Part shown: piece after piece, positions 35,407 through 51,258 of the stretch
Layout of the letters: each line of letters begins with the position of its first letter
Position numbering within the stretch: the first letter of the stretch is position 1
Assembly: GCA_963693315.1 (NCBI GenBank)
Contig: OY856186.1
Coordinates: 81,101,040 to 81,165,039, forward strand
DNA from: Diogma glabrata
Lineage: Eukaryota; Arthropoda; Insecta; Diptera; Cylindrotomidae
Reading direction: 5' to 3'
Length of the DNA stretch: 64,000 nucleotides
Notes under the pieces: model-generated
Databases searched by the model: none
Told to the model about the DNA's origin: nothing
Seen by the model: only the letters and a program-made list of their open reading frames with translations
Translations under genes and position numbers: made by a program

Positions 35407-36210
35407 GTAAGAAGACTGTAGTGGCTGTTACTATATGAAAGTTACAATGATAATCTTAAACCATCTGTTGCGACACTATATGTACCATTTTCTCTACTTT
35501 CCGAACAATTTGGAGCTTAAAATGGAGTGGTCTCTGAATTTGGCATTTATTGGGTGGGTGGTGTTTCTTGATTGATGAGTTTTGCATTTCCCAATTATGG
35601 ACCAGTGCAGGACAAGTATAGAGAAGAGCAGGTGTAGCACTATTTGCTCCACCTCATCGTCATGACATCTTCTGCCGAAGATATGTTATCAGGCAAGCCA
35701 AGTGAAGCATTGCAATGAATGAAATATCTTTTGCGGGAGACAAACCTAGATTTGGTTGGTCAGATTTTTTTGTGTAACGCGTGAATAAATAATTTGATCA
35801 ACGAATAATTATAAAATTTATTAAATAATAATTTGCAAGGTTCACACATTTTCTGTTTTGTTTGTTTAGCGTAAAACAATTCAATTGTCCAAATGTTTGC
35901 CAAAATTTACGTCACTTTTATTTTTTTTTTAATTCATTGATATTAATGTAAATTAATAAAGCCCAAGCAAATTATTTTAATTTGATTAACGTTTGTTGAA
36001 TTGAAACCTAAATTATTGATTTAAATAAAATTGCTTTTGAAATTGTTGCTATATTTAATTTTTTGTTAACAATTTAGTAAAATAAATAATATTATTCCAA
36101 AAAACAAATTGTAAAACATAGATTTAGTTAAGTTAAATTAAAAAAGAACAACAAACCATAAAAAAAAAGAAACTGTAATTTATGGATTCATCGTTTCATC
36201 TCAATAATAT
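35407..36210. other. Non-coding; possible LINE relic near 35540-35740
   Basis: On the minus strand 35600-35660 reads ATPALLYTCPALVHNWEMQN, vaguely like the C-terminal CPAL region of some LINE proteins. It is too short and broken to call. Confidence 0.25.
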
Positions 36211-36211
36211 G

Positions 36212-36328
36212 AAGCTGGGTTTTAAGTGAATTGTGAAATTTTTTATTAGCCAATCAGAGAAGAGAAAAATTCTTATTTTTGATTGGTTAATACCGCCAGT
36301 CCACAGTTGGCATGTAAAACCCCAGCTT
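36212..36328. repeat. 117-bp fold-back
   Basis: AAGCTGGG(T)TTTA at 36212 pairs with TAAAACCCCAGCTT ending at 36328. An inner stem ATTAGCCAATCA/GATTGGTTAAT encloses a 25-nt AT-rich loop. Confidence 0.75.
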
Positions 36329-36685
36329 AAGGAAGGACTTGCGATTTTTGGGAATATATGTTTAAAAGTGGACTTTGTTTAGGCGAGACGTTACCAGAAG
36401 ATTAAAGAATTAATAGTTGGCCGTATTTATGTTTAAACCTCTACTTTGAACATTTGAGGGGAAAAATACAAGAAATTACGTCTTAGACTGTTTCCGAGTT
36501 TCATAAAAATGTAATATTTTGAATTTTGTGTTGTTTAAAATTTCCCTTTCAATTTAATTCTAATGCAAAAGCAGAATTAAATTTGACGTTTTAAAAATTT
36601 AACAATTTACATTTTTGGTAAATCATCAAGTATGCATCTAAAAAAATCGAGCCGAAATGCATTTGTTTCTTTTCGTTTTGTAGAA

Positions 36686-36820
36686 CAGAATGACAGAAGT
36701 GAATCTTCAAAAAATAAAATCAGAATCCGTATTGCAAAATGGCATTTTTAGAATGTCAGAAGTGAAGTGAAACTTCAAAAAATAATAACAGAACCCGTAT
36801 GGCAAAATAACTTTTTTTTC
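36686..36820. repeat. ~65-bp tandem duplication
   Basis: AGAATG(A/T)CAGAAGTGAA ... CTTCAAAAAATAA ... CAGAA(T/C)CCGTAT(T/G)GCAAAAT is present twice, starting at 36686 and 36751. Confidence 0.75.
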
Positions 36821-36855
36821 ATTTTTTTAAGAGAGGAATAGTTATTTACATATCG

Positions 36856-36952
36856 AGGGCTGAAAGTAGAAGATTGCGCTTGCGGTTCATATTGAAGCCC
36901 GACGCGAAGCGAGGGCTTTTATTGAACCAAGGGCGTAACATTCCTTTCAGCC
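36856..36952. repeat. Fold-back with GC-rich tip
   Basis: AGGGCTGAAAG ... GGTTCA(A)TA ... AAGCCC pairs with GGGCTT ... TATTGAACC ... CTTTCAGCCT. The tip reads GACGCGAAGCGA. Pairing extends weakly beyond the limits given. Confidence 0.85.
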
Positions 36953-37870
36953 TGAGTGTATGCACAACGTTTTACGCACAACTACAGAACTTAATTGTAG
37001 TATAAATCAATTTTTGAACTTTTTAAACTCGCTAGACATTTTTGAAAATTATACTAAGCAAGCCATAATTTTTTCTATAAACTTCATACAATAATTTATT
37101 TGTTTGTTCTAATTTTATGATTATTTTCCAGGCGATTATTTTACGGGCGGCAAAGTAGAAAAATATAATAATGTTTTATATAACAACGGGCTTTTATTTT
37201 ACGGGCGTTAAGTTCAACTTTCAGTCACGATAACTAGGATGTAAAATGTGTTTTACGATTCGTTTGTGCGTAAATGATTTTTACTTTACAAAAGTCAAAA
37301 TTTAACTATAATAACAGGATCCAAAAACGGTCTTAGTGTAATTAAGCAAGTAATAAAGGGAACGCGCCTGAATTGTTTAATTCACATCAATCTGAAAAAG
37401 CGAAGCAGAAATTAGTCACATTTCTTACCCAGCTTTTGATGAAAAGATGATGAAATTTTTTTTATTTAAAGATTTTCTACTACTATAAGCAATATTAATC
37501 CTATATCTGGAATTACCTAGAAATTTGTAGCATTTGGCACCAGTTTATGGGCTCCAAGTTGGTGTGGCTGGAGCTCTCTGAATTGGAATTGTTAGATTGT
37601 TAATTGTTAGATTGATGTTAACATTATTCTGGTTTAACGTTTTGTCAACCCATATAATAAATAAGAAGTTACATAAATTGATGTGGAACCATCTGAGCTT
37701 ATGCAAAACTTGACGAAATTTGTTAGATGTGGAACACGAGTCAGATCAGTCGTTGCAGTCAGAAAACCGTTAAATTAATTCTTTTGGTTGATTTTCTTCA
37801 CTTCAAAAAGCAACTAAAAAAATGGTTGCATTATATCCTAAATTGCTGCATAATAGTTTCGATGCTAGGT
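36953..37870. other. Non-coding stretch
   Basis: TTATTTTACGGGCG occurs twice (37137, 37192). No gene was recognised. Confidence 0.4.
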
Positions 37871-37874
37871 AGTA

Positions 37875-41531
<3,657 letters not shown>

Positions 41532-41932
41532 TAGAGACTTCCAATGCGTTTATTCAGATAAGGGATTTCTATATGCATATTTAGGATTGCGGCATGCTCT
41601 CCTTTCAGAAGCATTGAAAATATTATGCCACTGAGCTGGCTGTTTTGATATTCGTTGATTATTATATGTATATGAGATTTAAAAACCTTAAAAATTTGCG
41701 GTCACATGGCTCCGCCTTTTCTATACATGTGCAACAAAACAAACATTTTTTTTTGTTTTCTTTTTTTATTTCTACGTCGCAAATATTTTTTGAGCGTTAA
41801 ACATATTCATTAATAAATGTTTCTTCTTCAATGTCAAAACAACTTGCTTGTAAGTTCAGATCCAGTTTTTCATATATTTAGGTGCTTATTTTAATTAATT
41901 TTAACAAAATGTTCAATAAATTTATCACAACA

Positions 41933-41961
41933 TAGTAGTAGTACTACTACTAGTAGTAGTA
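41933..41961. repeat. (TAG)n/(TAC)n palindrome
   Basis: TAGTAGTAGTACTACTAC followed by TAGTAGTAGTA can form small cruciforms. It lies at the downstream edge of the minus-strand LINE. Confidence 0.85.
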
Positions 41962-41996
41962 AATAGAATTTTTTATCTAGCCAATGATGTACCAGT

Positions 41997-44303
41997 TTAC
42001 CGATTTGGTTTATCAAAAGCAAAAACAATTAACAGCTGTGTTTTGGTAGAGTTTTGGTCACCCCAATCGGTGACTTTTTTTAGGTCTTTATTCACGTTTA
42101 TGGCAGCGTCTCTCCGGGTGGGATTAATTCGTTCGTGCATTTTACATTTTGAAGGAAGGGGCTCGAACGACCTGTGCAGATTACTATCATCTGCAAAACT
42201 ATTTATTGGGTTGCTGGTGATTTTCAACAATTCGTTGATATAAATCAAAAATAGGGTTAGGGACAATACTGAGCCTTGAGGTACACCAGCGTTAATTAGA
42301 TTAGACTCAGAAAAAAAACCGTCTAAGGAGACCGAAATGTATCGGTTGGATAGAAAATTTTCAGCTTCACAACATTGGGATGAAAACCATACGCAACGAG
42401 TTTGTTGGCATGCCAGACTCGATCGAATGCCTTGGAGATATCTAAAGCGATAACGTATGTTTCACCACCTTTAGCAAGTATTTCTGTTCCAGCAATGCGC
42501 TACATAGTTTAATAGATCGGTAGTTGATCTTTTGTTTCGAAAACCGTATTGGCTGTCGGATATTAAATGATTTACTTCCAGAAATTTTAAAATATGTATG
42601 TGTATTAATATAATGCTCGTAGACTTTGGATAGGACCGATAGTAAAGCTATTGGCCTATAATTTGAGATATCGGATTTTGGTCCCTTTTTGAGGACGGGC
42701 TGGACATTTGCCAACTTCCAGCACGAGGGAAATATACCAGATTTGTAGGATTGGTAGAATATTTTAGTCAAAGGAAAAGGTTTTTAAAATAATGGGTGGA
42801 ATATTGTCCATTCCTGAGGCTTTGTTGATGTTTAACCCCTTTAAAAGTTTAGCGACTATTGTGGGTTTGATTTGAAGTTCATTCTTATTAACTCCTGAAG
42901 ACTGGATTTGGGGCATTTCTTTAGGGGTTTCCAAAACAGAGGAGTTCAGAGCAAAGCGTTCAGCGAACAAGTTAGCTTTTCTTGCGGGATCATTAACGAT
43001 TAAATCACCATCAATAATAGGGGAAATAGAAAATTTTATACCAGAATTTAACGAATTATTGGCATTGCAGAAACTCTTGTCAGAAACAGGCATAGACGTA
43101 AGTTTTGAGGCTTTCGCTCAGTCAATTTCAGACTTTTCGTTTGAGATAATCTGGTTAGATCTTTTGTTGGCCTTTAGATATTGGGATCGATTAGCGGGAG
43201 TTTTGTTTTGAATCCAAATATTAAATGATCTACGTTTGTTTCTAAGTGCCGTTTTGGAGCTTTCGAATACGAGTATTTTTGTTTGGGTTTTACTATGGAG
43301 AAAGGGACAAATTTGTTGATAGCAAATGGGATGGTTTCTGTAAAGTTTTGAGCAGAAACATTTACATTGGCAATGTAAAAACAATGACGGTCGAAAGGGA
43401 AACCATGGAAAAAATTTTCAAGACCACTCTTATCCATTTTTGAGTAGTGAAATATTTTACGGGGTTTGGGAGCTGTAGTTTTAAGTAAATCAGTTTTGAT
43501 AACTGATGAAATTAAATAATGATCAAAATTTCCAATACTACCTTTCTCGACATCAACACTCGTAATATCTGGTATTGTGGTAAGATAGAGATCTAAAAGA
43601 AGACTATTATCCCTGCCATTACGGGGAGTGAAAGTCGTGTTTTTAACAATTTGGAATAGGTCCTGAGACGCGGCCAAAATGTTTGCCAGTTTTCCAATAT
43701 TGTCAACATCGTCGGTCGATTTGGAGGATTCCAACCACGATTTGTTGTGGACGTTGAAGTCACCGGTAACGATAACTTCACAATTAGGGGACTTTGCTTT
43801 AATCTCGTCCACAATTTTTGTCAGTAAATTAAAAAAGTTTGGGTTACGTTTGTTGGAGGACCGCGGTATAAAGCTATTGTAAAAAAAGTAATTTCTGGAA
43901 GACACATCTTTAAAACCATTGTATTGAAGCCGTCACCGTGTAGTTCAAAATTTGGAAAGCGTGCATACGCAAAACTCTCATGAATGAATGCGCATACGCC
44001 CTGATGGAGTTTGAAAGCTGATTCGAGCCTATATTTGAAATTAAGCAATTCTATAAAAAGAAATTTTTCAGAAACTTGTGTTTCTGTAAGGAATAGAATG
44101 TTCGGTTTGTCGTGCTCAAGATGATGTTGCACGTGGTCATGGTTAGCGTTCAATCCGCAGATGTTTTGAACATGTATTTTAAAATTTTTTATTGATTCAT
44201 ATATGTGTTGTCCCTGCAAATACCGTGGACGTGTCGCTTTATGATAATTTGCTTTACCACTTTCAGACTTATATCTTTTCTGTTGTACTGCCATATATAT
44301 CAA
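41997..44303 (-). pseudogene. LINE with endonuclease and most of RT, frame-broken
   Basis: Read on the minus strand from 44303. The AP endonuclease begins with FKIHVQNICGLNAN and NILFLTETQ, breaks near 43850 and continues with EVIVTGDFNVHNKSW, LLLDLYL and GNFDHYLIS to about 43500. After a linker come NINKASGMDNIPPIIL (43093-42764), then FPSCWKLANVQPVLKKGP and NYRPIALLSVLSKVYE (42771 on). ALDISKAFDRVWH lies near 42400-42450, then AGVPQGSVLS, SFADDS, and VTDWGDQN...TQLL. The thumb and C-terminus are absent, so this copy lacks its 3' end, unlike a normal LINE truncation. Six or so frame breaks make it a relic. Same family as 24516-25445 and 22510-22745. Confidence 0.85.
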
Positions 44304-45760
44304 TTAAGGTTTATTTTACTTTTTTTATTTTTTTATGTTTTATTTTAAAATGGATAACTAAGCAAAAAATCCTATCATACAATAAAATATGACGTATGCC
44401 AATATTTCATAATAAGATGAAGAAATAATAAAATAATAAGTGAAAAACAAATTGTGAGAAATTTGCAGAACACAAAACAAAACTAATTGCCAATAATCCA
44501 GCTGATATATGGTCGGAATAGTGATTTAACTTCATCAACTCTGTTCTTCACTAATTACAAAAATCAGAAAAAATAAATCAATTAGCGGTCTCTAATCTTA
44601 CGACCGACCTCCAATAAGTCGTTCAATCTAAAACATCGAACTAGTTCTGAGAGTGTTGTTTAAAGAATAACATTCCATGCAGTTCGAGAAAAAATTATTT
44701 TTTGCGGGAATTTTGGGACTCGCTAGTCGCTGTACATATATATGCTTTAAAATTAGGTGTATGTTGGTTGTTTGTCACTTGGTTTTGGAAGCCTTTTTTT
44801 GGTATTTTCTCGTTAATATTTATAATAAGTTACATCTATGAGTGAATCATGCTGGAAAATGGTATAACTTTATAATAAATAAAATGATCGCTACTGGATT
44901 TACTTTGTTTAAGCAATAATTATTATTTGAAAGTTTTTCATGCTGGCTGTAATAACTCTGCATAAACTTGTAGACTAAACAGTTCCATCTTAGGTTTTCT
45001 CCCATATTAGGTAAAACTGTTGTTCTTTGTTATAACAAACTCATAACGATCGTTATACAGCATATAGTGATAAGTGTAACATAACATAACATAACATAAC
45101 ATAACAACGTTTTTCTGGTTTGCCTTTGAGATGCCGAAGATTTTCTAAACTCTTTAGAAATTTAGCAGGATCTTCCAGCAGCTTTCTAGAATTAAATGTA
45201 ACTTATCTTTCTAGATCTTTGATATGTTGATTTATTGAAATAATAGGTAAATAGAGTGTTTGGATTATATTGCAGACTAATATCTGATGATGTTTTTTTG
45301 ATAGATCGACAACATCGTTTTAGACCTTTGGCGATTTCTAAAATGCTGATCAATGCATATTAAATAATGAAGATTCGATTAGATCTTCTTAGAATTTTAT
45401 CTCTCAATTTTTTCTCTCTAGTTGTACACCTGATATGATATGATTTAGTTTAGTGAAAACACTCTAATTGTTCAGGTCATTTTTGAGATCTTCAGAAATT
45501 TTCACAAATCTTTCAGAGCCATCGAAGATATCTAACGATTAAGCTCTAATAGTACCTGAGCTCTCGCCGATTTCATTTGATGATTATGACATATTTTATA
45601 CTTTGTGAGGCGTCTGTCCTTGGCGAGTCCGAAAACTTTTGTTCTGCCATTTTTCTCGATTCGGTCGCTTTTTCGTTCGGCAAGCTCCGAAAAAAGCCGA
45701 TTGCCCAGGATATTGTAAATTCGCTACCACATTGTTTTTTAATTATGGGGGGTGGAGAGT
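44304..45760. other. AT-rich non-coding stretch
   Basis: Contains only a short ATAAC repeat (45077-45106) and, at 45600-45720, a weakly folding GC-richer patch. No gene was recognised. Confidence 0.5.
45077..45106. repeat. (ATAAC)n microsatellite
   Basis: About five perfect tandem copies of ATAAC/CATAA. Confidence 0.9.
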
Positions 45761-45761
45761 T

Positions 45762-45909
45762 GTTTTAAAACACGAGAGTAACCTTGTCCCACAAAAAATT
45801 ATCTGCTATTGTCGAGTGCGACAACCCAAACATGCCAAAATGTCAACTGTCGGACTCGACAGTAGGAGACACATTTTTGTCGGACAAGGCTACCCTCGTG
45901 TTCCAAAAC
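45762..45909. repeat. 148-bp fold-back
   Basis: GTTTTAAAACACGAGAGTA ... CCTTGTCC.ACAAAAA pairs with TTTTTGT.GGACAAGG ... TACCCTCGTGTT. An inner stem joins GTCGAGTGCGACA and CTGTCGGACTCGACAG. The two arms are about 85-90% complementary. Confidence 0.85.
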
Positions 45910-46540
45910 AAATTTATTTTGTACAAAATGGGTTCACCCAAATTAATTTTGTATAGCGTCAACTAGAAAATAGTACAATTAACCATAGGATTTGAACGTT
46001 TGATAAAGCGTTGTCAAACGTTAAAAACCGTAGATTAAACCAAACAATTTTTTCAGTGAATATAGTTTTGTTATGGTAATTATTGAAATATGAAAGAAGT
46101 TGAATGTACTTATTTTGTTGTACTTATTTGTTTACTTTCATAATTTGAGTAGGAAGTTAATTGTTTTATTTAGATTAATTAAGTAGGAAGAATAACATAT
46201 GCAGTGTATGTAAAATATGTTATACATATGTTACATCGGTAGTCGGTATAAAAGGAGCATTTTTCTACTTTTTTTAAAATGGTGTAGGCAGAATTGAACC
46301 CAATGGCCAATACTCAATTTAGGGTAATAGTTTTTCTCTTAAACAAATATATTTTTAAGTTGCTATTCAATGAAAGTGTTTAATTAATTAAGTTATATTT
46401 ATTATTTTTAATCATCGAATATTTTAGCATCAATTGATGCATTCGATGAATAATCGAATGTTTTAGTACTATTTGATCTTCACGGCACAAATGCATCATT
46501 TATAAACATTTTTTTCTAATTTTAATTTTGCTATTTTAAT
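45910..46540. other. AT-rich non-coding stretch
   Basis: TATAAAAGG occurs at 46247 without any gene downstream. Nothing else was seen. Confidence 0.5.
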
Positions 46541-46883
46541 AGTCCGAGAGCTGAACGACATAAAATTGCAAGCACGTTATAAAGGCTAATTCTTTAAAAT
46601 TACGTCACATATGTTGAGTAGAGAAATAGTCTTCAGTCAGTCAGCTGGATTCGTTAGCGTTTGGAGTGGGTGGGGCTCCAATGTTGTAAAAAAAAAGATG
46701 TATCTTGCAACTACTTTATAAAACCTGAAAATTCGTTTGAAAGAAAGAAAAACTAAGTTTTATGATCGTCAGTCACTCAAATCCTGTAAGCGAACGCGTC
46801 AGTCACCCGTTGAAGTTGTAAAAAAACGGTACATCGTGCAAGTACTTTATAAAATCTGAAATTTAGTATACAGGCGAAGAATA

Positions 46884-47976
46884 TGTAACGATCGCAATAA
46901 TCGCAAAACAATAATAAAACCAAATTCATCTTCGTTTTCAATTCAATAAAAATGTATTTCATTAGTTTCCATTCATTTTCACATTAACAATAATTTAAAA
47001 TTTTCTAATACTTAACTGCTAGTTAAATTTCAATTGTACTATAAAAAGCAAACGAACGTACTAAATTTTTATTTCCAATTCTAACAAACAGATGTCGTTA
47101 TTAATCTTTATTGAATTTCTTTTTTTAGTATTACCCGAGCTATTTTGACATGATAAGATGTCAAAAAGAATTAACAAAAACACATTTTTGTTTGAAAATA
47201 TTGTCTTTCTGTTTTTGGGTCTTCAACCAAAATGTTGAATTGAGATTGTTATTAAACACTCAATAAAACGTATTAAAGAAAAAATACTAATTCCATTTTA
47301 TTTTGAGTTTAAAAAGAAATTGTTTTAATTTATACAGAAAAAAGGTTAACTTTGTTTTCATTAGTGTGTGATTTGGATGAAATATATATATATTTTTTAA
47401 CAAAGTGTTTCATTCTGTTATCATTAAGTTTATACTTAATTTATCATAAAGGAAAAAGATTGCTTTATAAAAGTGGCAGTACATGAAAAATAAAGTATCC
47501 AATGATGTTATCGAAAGTATGAGTAGTAAGGATAACAGTGATCGAAGCATATTACCACAGTTAGAAACAGTCGAGTGTATGGTGGATTTTCCGGTTGTAG
47601 AAACCGTATGGATTTAAAGCAAAATATGAAGTGGAAAGTTAAAGGATTAAAGGCAATGTTCAATTGGGCATTTCGAACAACGAAGGTGTAATTCAGCAGC
47701 AGCAACTGATGTTCACAAATTAGTTCATCCAATACAGTTGGTTGATTAGTCAAGGGAATTGGAACACATAGACCAAATCTTCAATCAACAGTTATAAGTT
47801 AAGGTACTTACAGTAAATATATTAATTTTTTTATTTATTCCTCGTTCCCCTTTGGAATGATAGGCTAGATTTTTTTCAGATAATAAGAGATTCCCAAATT
47901 TAGGATTCTGTGGGGATAAACGCTATCCCGTAGCAATATTATTAATATTATTTTGTACGAAAGGTCCATACTAACA
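46884..47976 (+). repeat. 5' LTR of gypsy element 2
   Basis: Runs TG to CA as expected. It carries the presumed promoter and polyadenylation signals; AATAAA occurs several times, for example 46946. The sequence just inside, ATCTGTCGCCGAACC, does not start with TGG, so the primer-binding site is not obvious. Confidence 0.9.
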
Positions 47977-48648
47977 ATCTGTCGCCGAACCAAAAACGGA
48001 CCGGGGGAATATTTTGGTAATATAATACCGTGATTACGGTGGAGTTTTGTTACCGTTAGGTACGAATTTGTTGTGTTATTTAGAGCTATTTTCGGCGCGA
48101 AAAATATTTTTTTCATTTTTTTTCATGTATTTGGGCGGTGTCAACCGGTTTGGTTGACTTCGAACTTGTTTGGATAAGAACCAGTTGGGTTTTTTTTTTA
48201 TATGTATATTTTTCTTTTACATATATATCAAATATATATAGAATTTTTTCATTTTTTTAATAATTTTTAAGAATTTCACAATTTGATAAATTTAAAAGGA
48301 ATTTTTGAGAATTGAATTCAGCGGTAGTTGCAATAACGAATTCAAATGACCATTAAATGCTGCACAGGTACATTTAATTTTGGGATATATAAATATTTAC
48401 TTGAAGAAGACAAATAATAAGCAATTCTAAGACTTATTAGAATTTGAAAGGAAATTGTATTCTGCTTTCGCATTAACCTTTTGGTCTTTGAGTTCTTGGT
48501 AGAGCCAGTGTTAAAAATACCATTATTTGTTTTTCTCTAATTAAATATAATATTCTAAAAGATTAAATTCTAATTCTAACATTTAATTTGGTTTTTACAA
48601 TAGTGTAGAATTGTATTTGGATTAACACTATATTTCTTACACTCAAAA

Positions 48649-49335
48649 ATGCACACAGTCAGAAATTTTGGCTCGTTTAGGAGCAAGCGTCGGCCGGGGC
48701 CAGGAGAGTTGGGTCAGGCAGCGGTTAAGCCGGGTGTGAATGAGGTAGATGAAGTAATGCATGAGATTGTGAGTGAAGTGATGAATGTGGTGAATGAGAG
48801 GGAACAGGAAAAAATGAATGCAGAACTGAATGAGAAAAGGAATCAACTATATTTAGAATTGATGGATGACATAGCGAATGAGCAGTATGATGGATGGTTG
48901 GATGTAGTGATAAGTGAGATTGTAAATGAGGAAGTGAATGAGTTGGCGGATGGAGTGATGAATAAGGAGATAAATGAGTGGGCAGATGAGGTAGTGCATG
49001 GAGTGGAGGAAGTGGATGAGATGAATGAGGAGTTGGTAGGAGAAGTGGTAGTTGATGAAGTGAATGAGTGTGTGGATGAAGTGATGGATGCGCGAGAGAG
49101 ATATCGATTGAGGAGGCTAGAAAGGGATAGGAAAAGGTGGAGGGAGAAAAAGAGTAGGAGGAAGAAGCAGAAGGCAGCGTGGTTGGCCGAGGAGGTAGAG
49201 TTCTCGTCAGTCATGCACGCTTATGCGGAGATATTGGCTGAAGAGAACGCTATCTCTGAGTCCAATCACAGGGGAGAGAACCCTCGACGGTGGTTGGGAC
49301 CGCAAGTGGCCCCGGGAAATTGTGTGCATCTTTGA
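48649..49335 (+). CDS. Extra ORF in the leader of gypsy element 2, unknown function
   Basis: A 228-codon frame from ATG at 48649 (AAAAATG context), placed between the 5' LTR and gag. After a short basic N-terminus (FRSKRRPGPG) it is a long acidic, probably helical and coiled-coil region made of degenerate repeats such as VNEVDEV, EVMNVVNE and EVNELADGVMN, encoded by recurring GTGAATGAG-like nonamers. Around codon 150-175 it turns strongly basic (RERYRLRRLERDRKRWREKK), which could bind nucleic acid or serve as a nuclear signal. It has no zinc knuckle, protease or envelope features. No family was recognised. The minus strand is also partly open (123 codons), so coding is inferred from length, start context and regular composition. 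Confidence 0.55.
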   Translation: MHTVRNFGSFRSKRRPGPGELGQAAVKPGVNEVDEVMHEIVSEVMNVVNEREQEKMNAELNEKRNQLYLELMDDIANEQYDGWLDVVISEIVNEEVNELADGVMNKEINEWADEVVHGVEEVDEMNEELVGEVVVDEVNECVDEVMDARERYRLRRLERDRKRWREKKSRRKKQKAAWLAEEVEFSSVMHAYAEILAEENAISESNHRGENPRRWLGPQVAPGNCVHL

Positions 49336-49997
49336 AATGTATTTTGTTCTGAATTTGGAAAAAAACCGTTTTGGGGCAGTAATTTTTTTCGGAGACTGTT
49401 TTTTTATACTGTCATTGTACATAGTGTATATAGTAGGTTAATTGTTGTATAATTGTACATATTTGTACATATTTTTGGTATATAGGAAGCGGATGTAGTG
49501 GTTTGTGTGGAGTGTTATGTTACAATAGCACCAACGAGATGAAATTAAGAAACCAAACCGATGAAACGATTTAGCCATTTGAACTTTTTGTGAGTAGCTT
49601 TGGCAAATATTATACATTGATAGGAATTGGATAGTAGATCATATTTAAATATTTATACATTAATAAATTAGATCTGGAATCTGATGCTCGTTTTAACGGT
49701 GCATTTTGGCCTGCGTGAAATAAATACATGATTTTAATTTCTTTACCACTAATGGTTATAATCGGTGAAAATCCTGTTTTGGTTGTGGTAGATTCGAACT
49801 ATTTTTAATTTCGCGATGAAAATATTGTACATTCCACTACAGTTGAGCGTTTGTTAGAATTAATTGATTTTTTTTTGGGTGTTAATTTTTTTTATTGTTG
49901 TGTAATGATTACAAGTGTGTAATTGATAATTTCTCTCAGCGGTACCTCTAACAAAGGATCCATGGGGCTTATCTCCTTAACATAATTATGTTCTTAG

Positions 49998-50028
49998 ATC
50001 GCCTCTGTCCATTATGGACATGCGATCG
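49998..50028 (+). repeat. Small hairpin in leader
   Basis: GATCGC(CTCT)GTCC-ATTAT-GGAC(AT)GCGATC, directly upstream of the large fold-back. Confidence 0.7.
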
Positions 50029-50034
50029 AAGTTC

Positions 50035-50174
50035 ATTGGTTTCTTCTCTTCATTTCAGAAGGAGTTTTCTGGTGATAAGGGAGTGACTACTGCTGGTCTG
50101 TACTTAGGTACAAACCAGTAGTACCATTCCCTGCACAGAAGCTTCTTTAACGAAATGAAGAGGAGAACCAATCA
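50035..50174 (+). repeat. 140-bp fold-back in leader of gypsy element 2
   Basis: ATTGGTTTCTTCTCTTCATTTC pairs with the inverse GAAATGAAGAGGAGAACCAA; AGAAG, GGGA and ACTACTG(C)TGGT blocks pair towards the tip around CTTAGG. In the RNA this gives a long imperfect stem between the extra ORF and gag. Confidence 0.85.
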
Positions 50175-51258
50175 TTTTTTTTTATCAGGATCGAGGCTTC
50201 ACCTCACACAACTTCAACATTTTTCCACTCTTACATTTAGCTTGCAATAGACAGTTTTCATTAAGTTTAGGATTTGAAGTCTGGTGTTCGGGAGCGTTCT
50301 TCGACTATGGCATTAGTTTATTGGTAATTTATTTTTAGGTAGAACAACCGCAGCTGGGTCAGTAGAAATGGGCCTAGAGTCTAATCGTGACAGTTGCGAT
50401 TGTTTTTGTTAGGTTGGGGAGATACTGTTCTGTAGAATCTGGTCGTTAGGGGCTTTTCTAGTCGGTTCTCACATGCATTGTTGGAGTGGGCTCGCGAACG
50501 CGATAATTCAAATACTGAATGAAATGGATATTGTGGCCATACTTACTTTTATGTGTCTCCAGACGAATCTAGATTTTGGGAATCTCTTATTATATTAAAT
50601 AAAAATAAAATAAATCAAACAAATTTTTCAAAAAATTAAATAAATAATTTTTATTAAATAAAATAAATTTTCGTAAATTAAATTTTGGGTAACTAAATAA
50701 TTTTTTTTTTAAATTTAAATAATTTTAGGTAATTAAATAAAATAAATTTTTTATTAATTAAGCAATACGTCAAGAAATAAATAAATATTTTTTATTTTTT
50801 TTAAAAAATAAATCAATATTTTGAGCTAGGACGTTGCATCCAATAAATAAACATCCTTTTTGAATATTTTTTATTTTTCAATTTTTTTTAAAATAAATAA
50901 ATATATTTTAGGGGTGCTATCGTCAATAACTAATTTTAGGTATATATATATATTTCAGTATATCTGAAATTAAATAAATAAATTATATTTTAATATACAA
51001 TATCTTAGGAATTTCTGTAAAGATTCAGCAAAGATTAGCTACGACAGTTTTTTTGTTCCTTTACAAGTTTGGTTTTTACAAAAATTTTCTGTTTTTTTTG
51101 GGGCGTTCGTTGTTTTTTTCCGTTTTGCGGTTTTTATTGTTTTCACTTTTACATTTCCGTCGTACTAACTCTACATTTTTTTTTTGGTTGTTGAGAATTG
51201 GTTTTATTATTGTTGTTTGATTTTGTGAATTCTGGATTTGATAAATTTTACCATCAAA

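Larger units (their letters stand above)
49336..51258 (+). other. Structured leader of gypsy element 2 before gag
   Basis: Non-coding. It holds a small hairpin, the large fold-back at 50035-50174, and 50590-51000 of degenerate AAATAAATAAATTTTTTAT-like sequence. A T/G-rich stretch leads to the gag ATG. Confidence 0.6.

Noticed and set aside
47508..47753. 81-codon minus-strand frame present twice (also 57183-57428)
   Set aside because: The two are identical because they lie in the two LTRs of element 2; there is no protein feature to support coding.
48843..49214. Ser/Thr-rich 123-codon frame on the minus strand
   Set aside because: It is the shadow of the repetitive plus-strand ORF at 48649-49335, which is longer and has a good start context.
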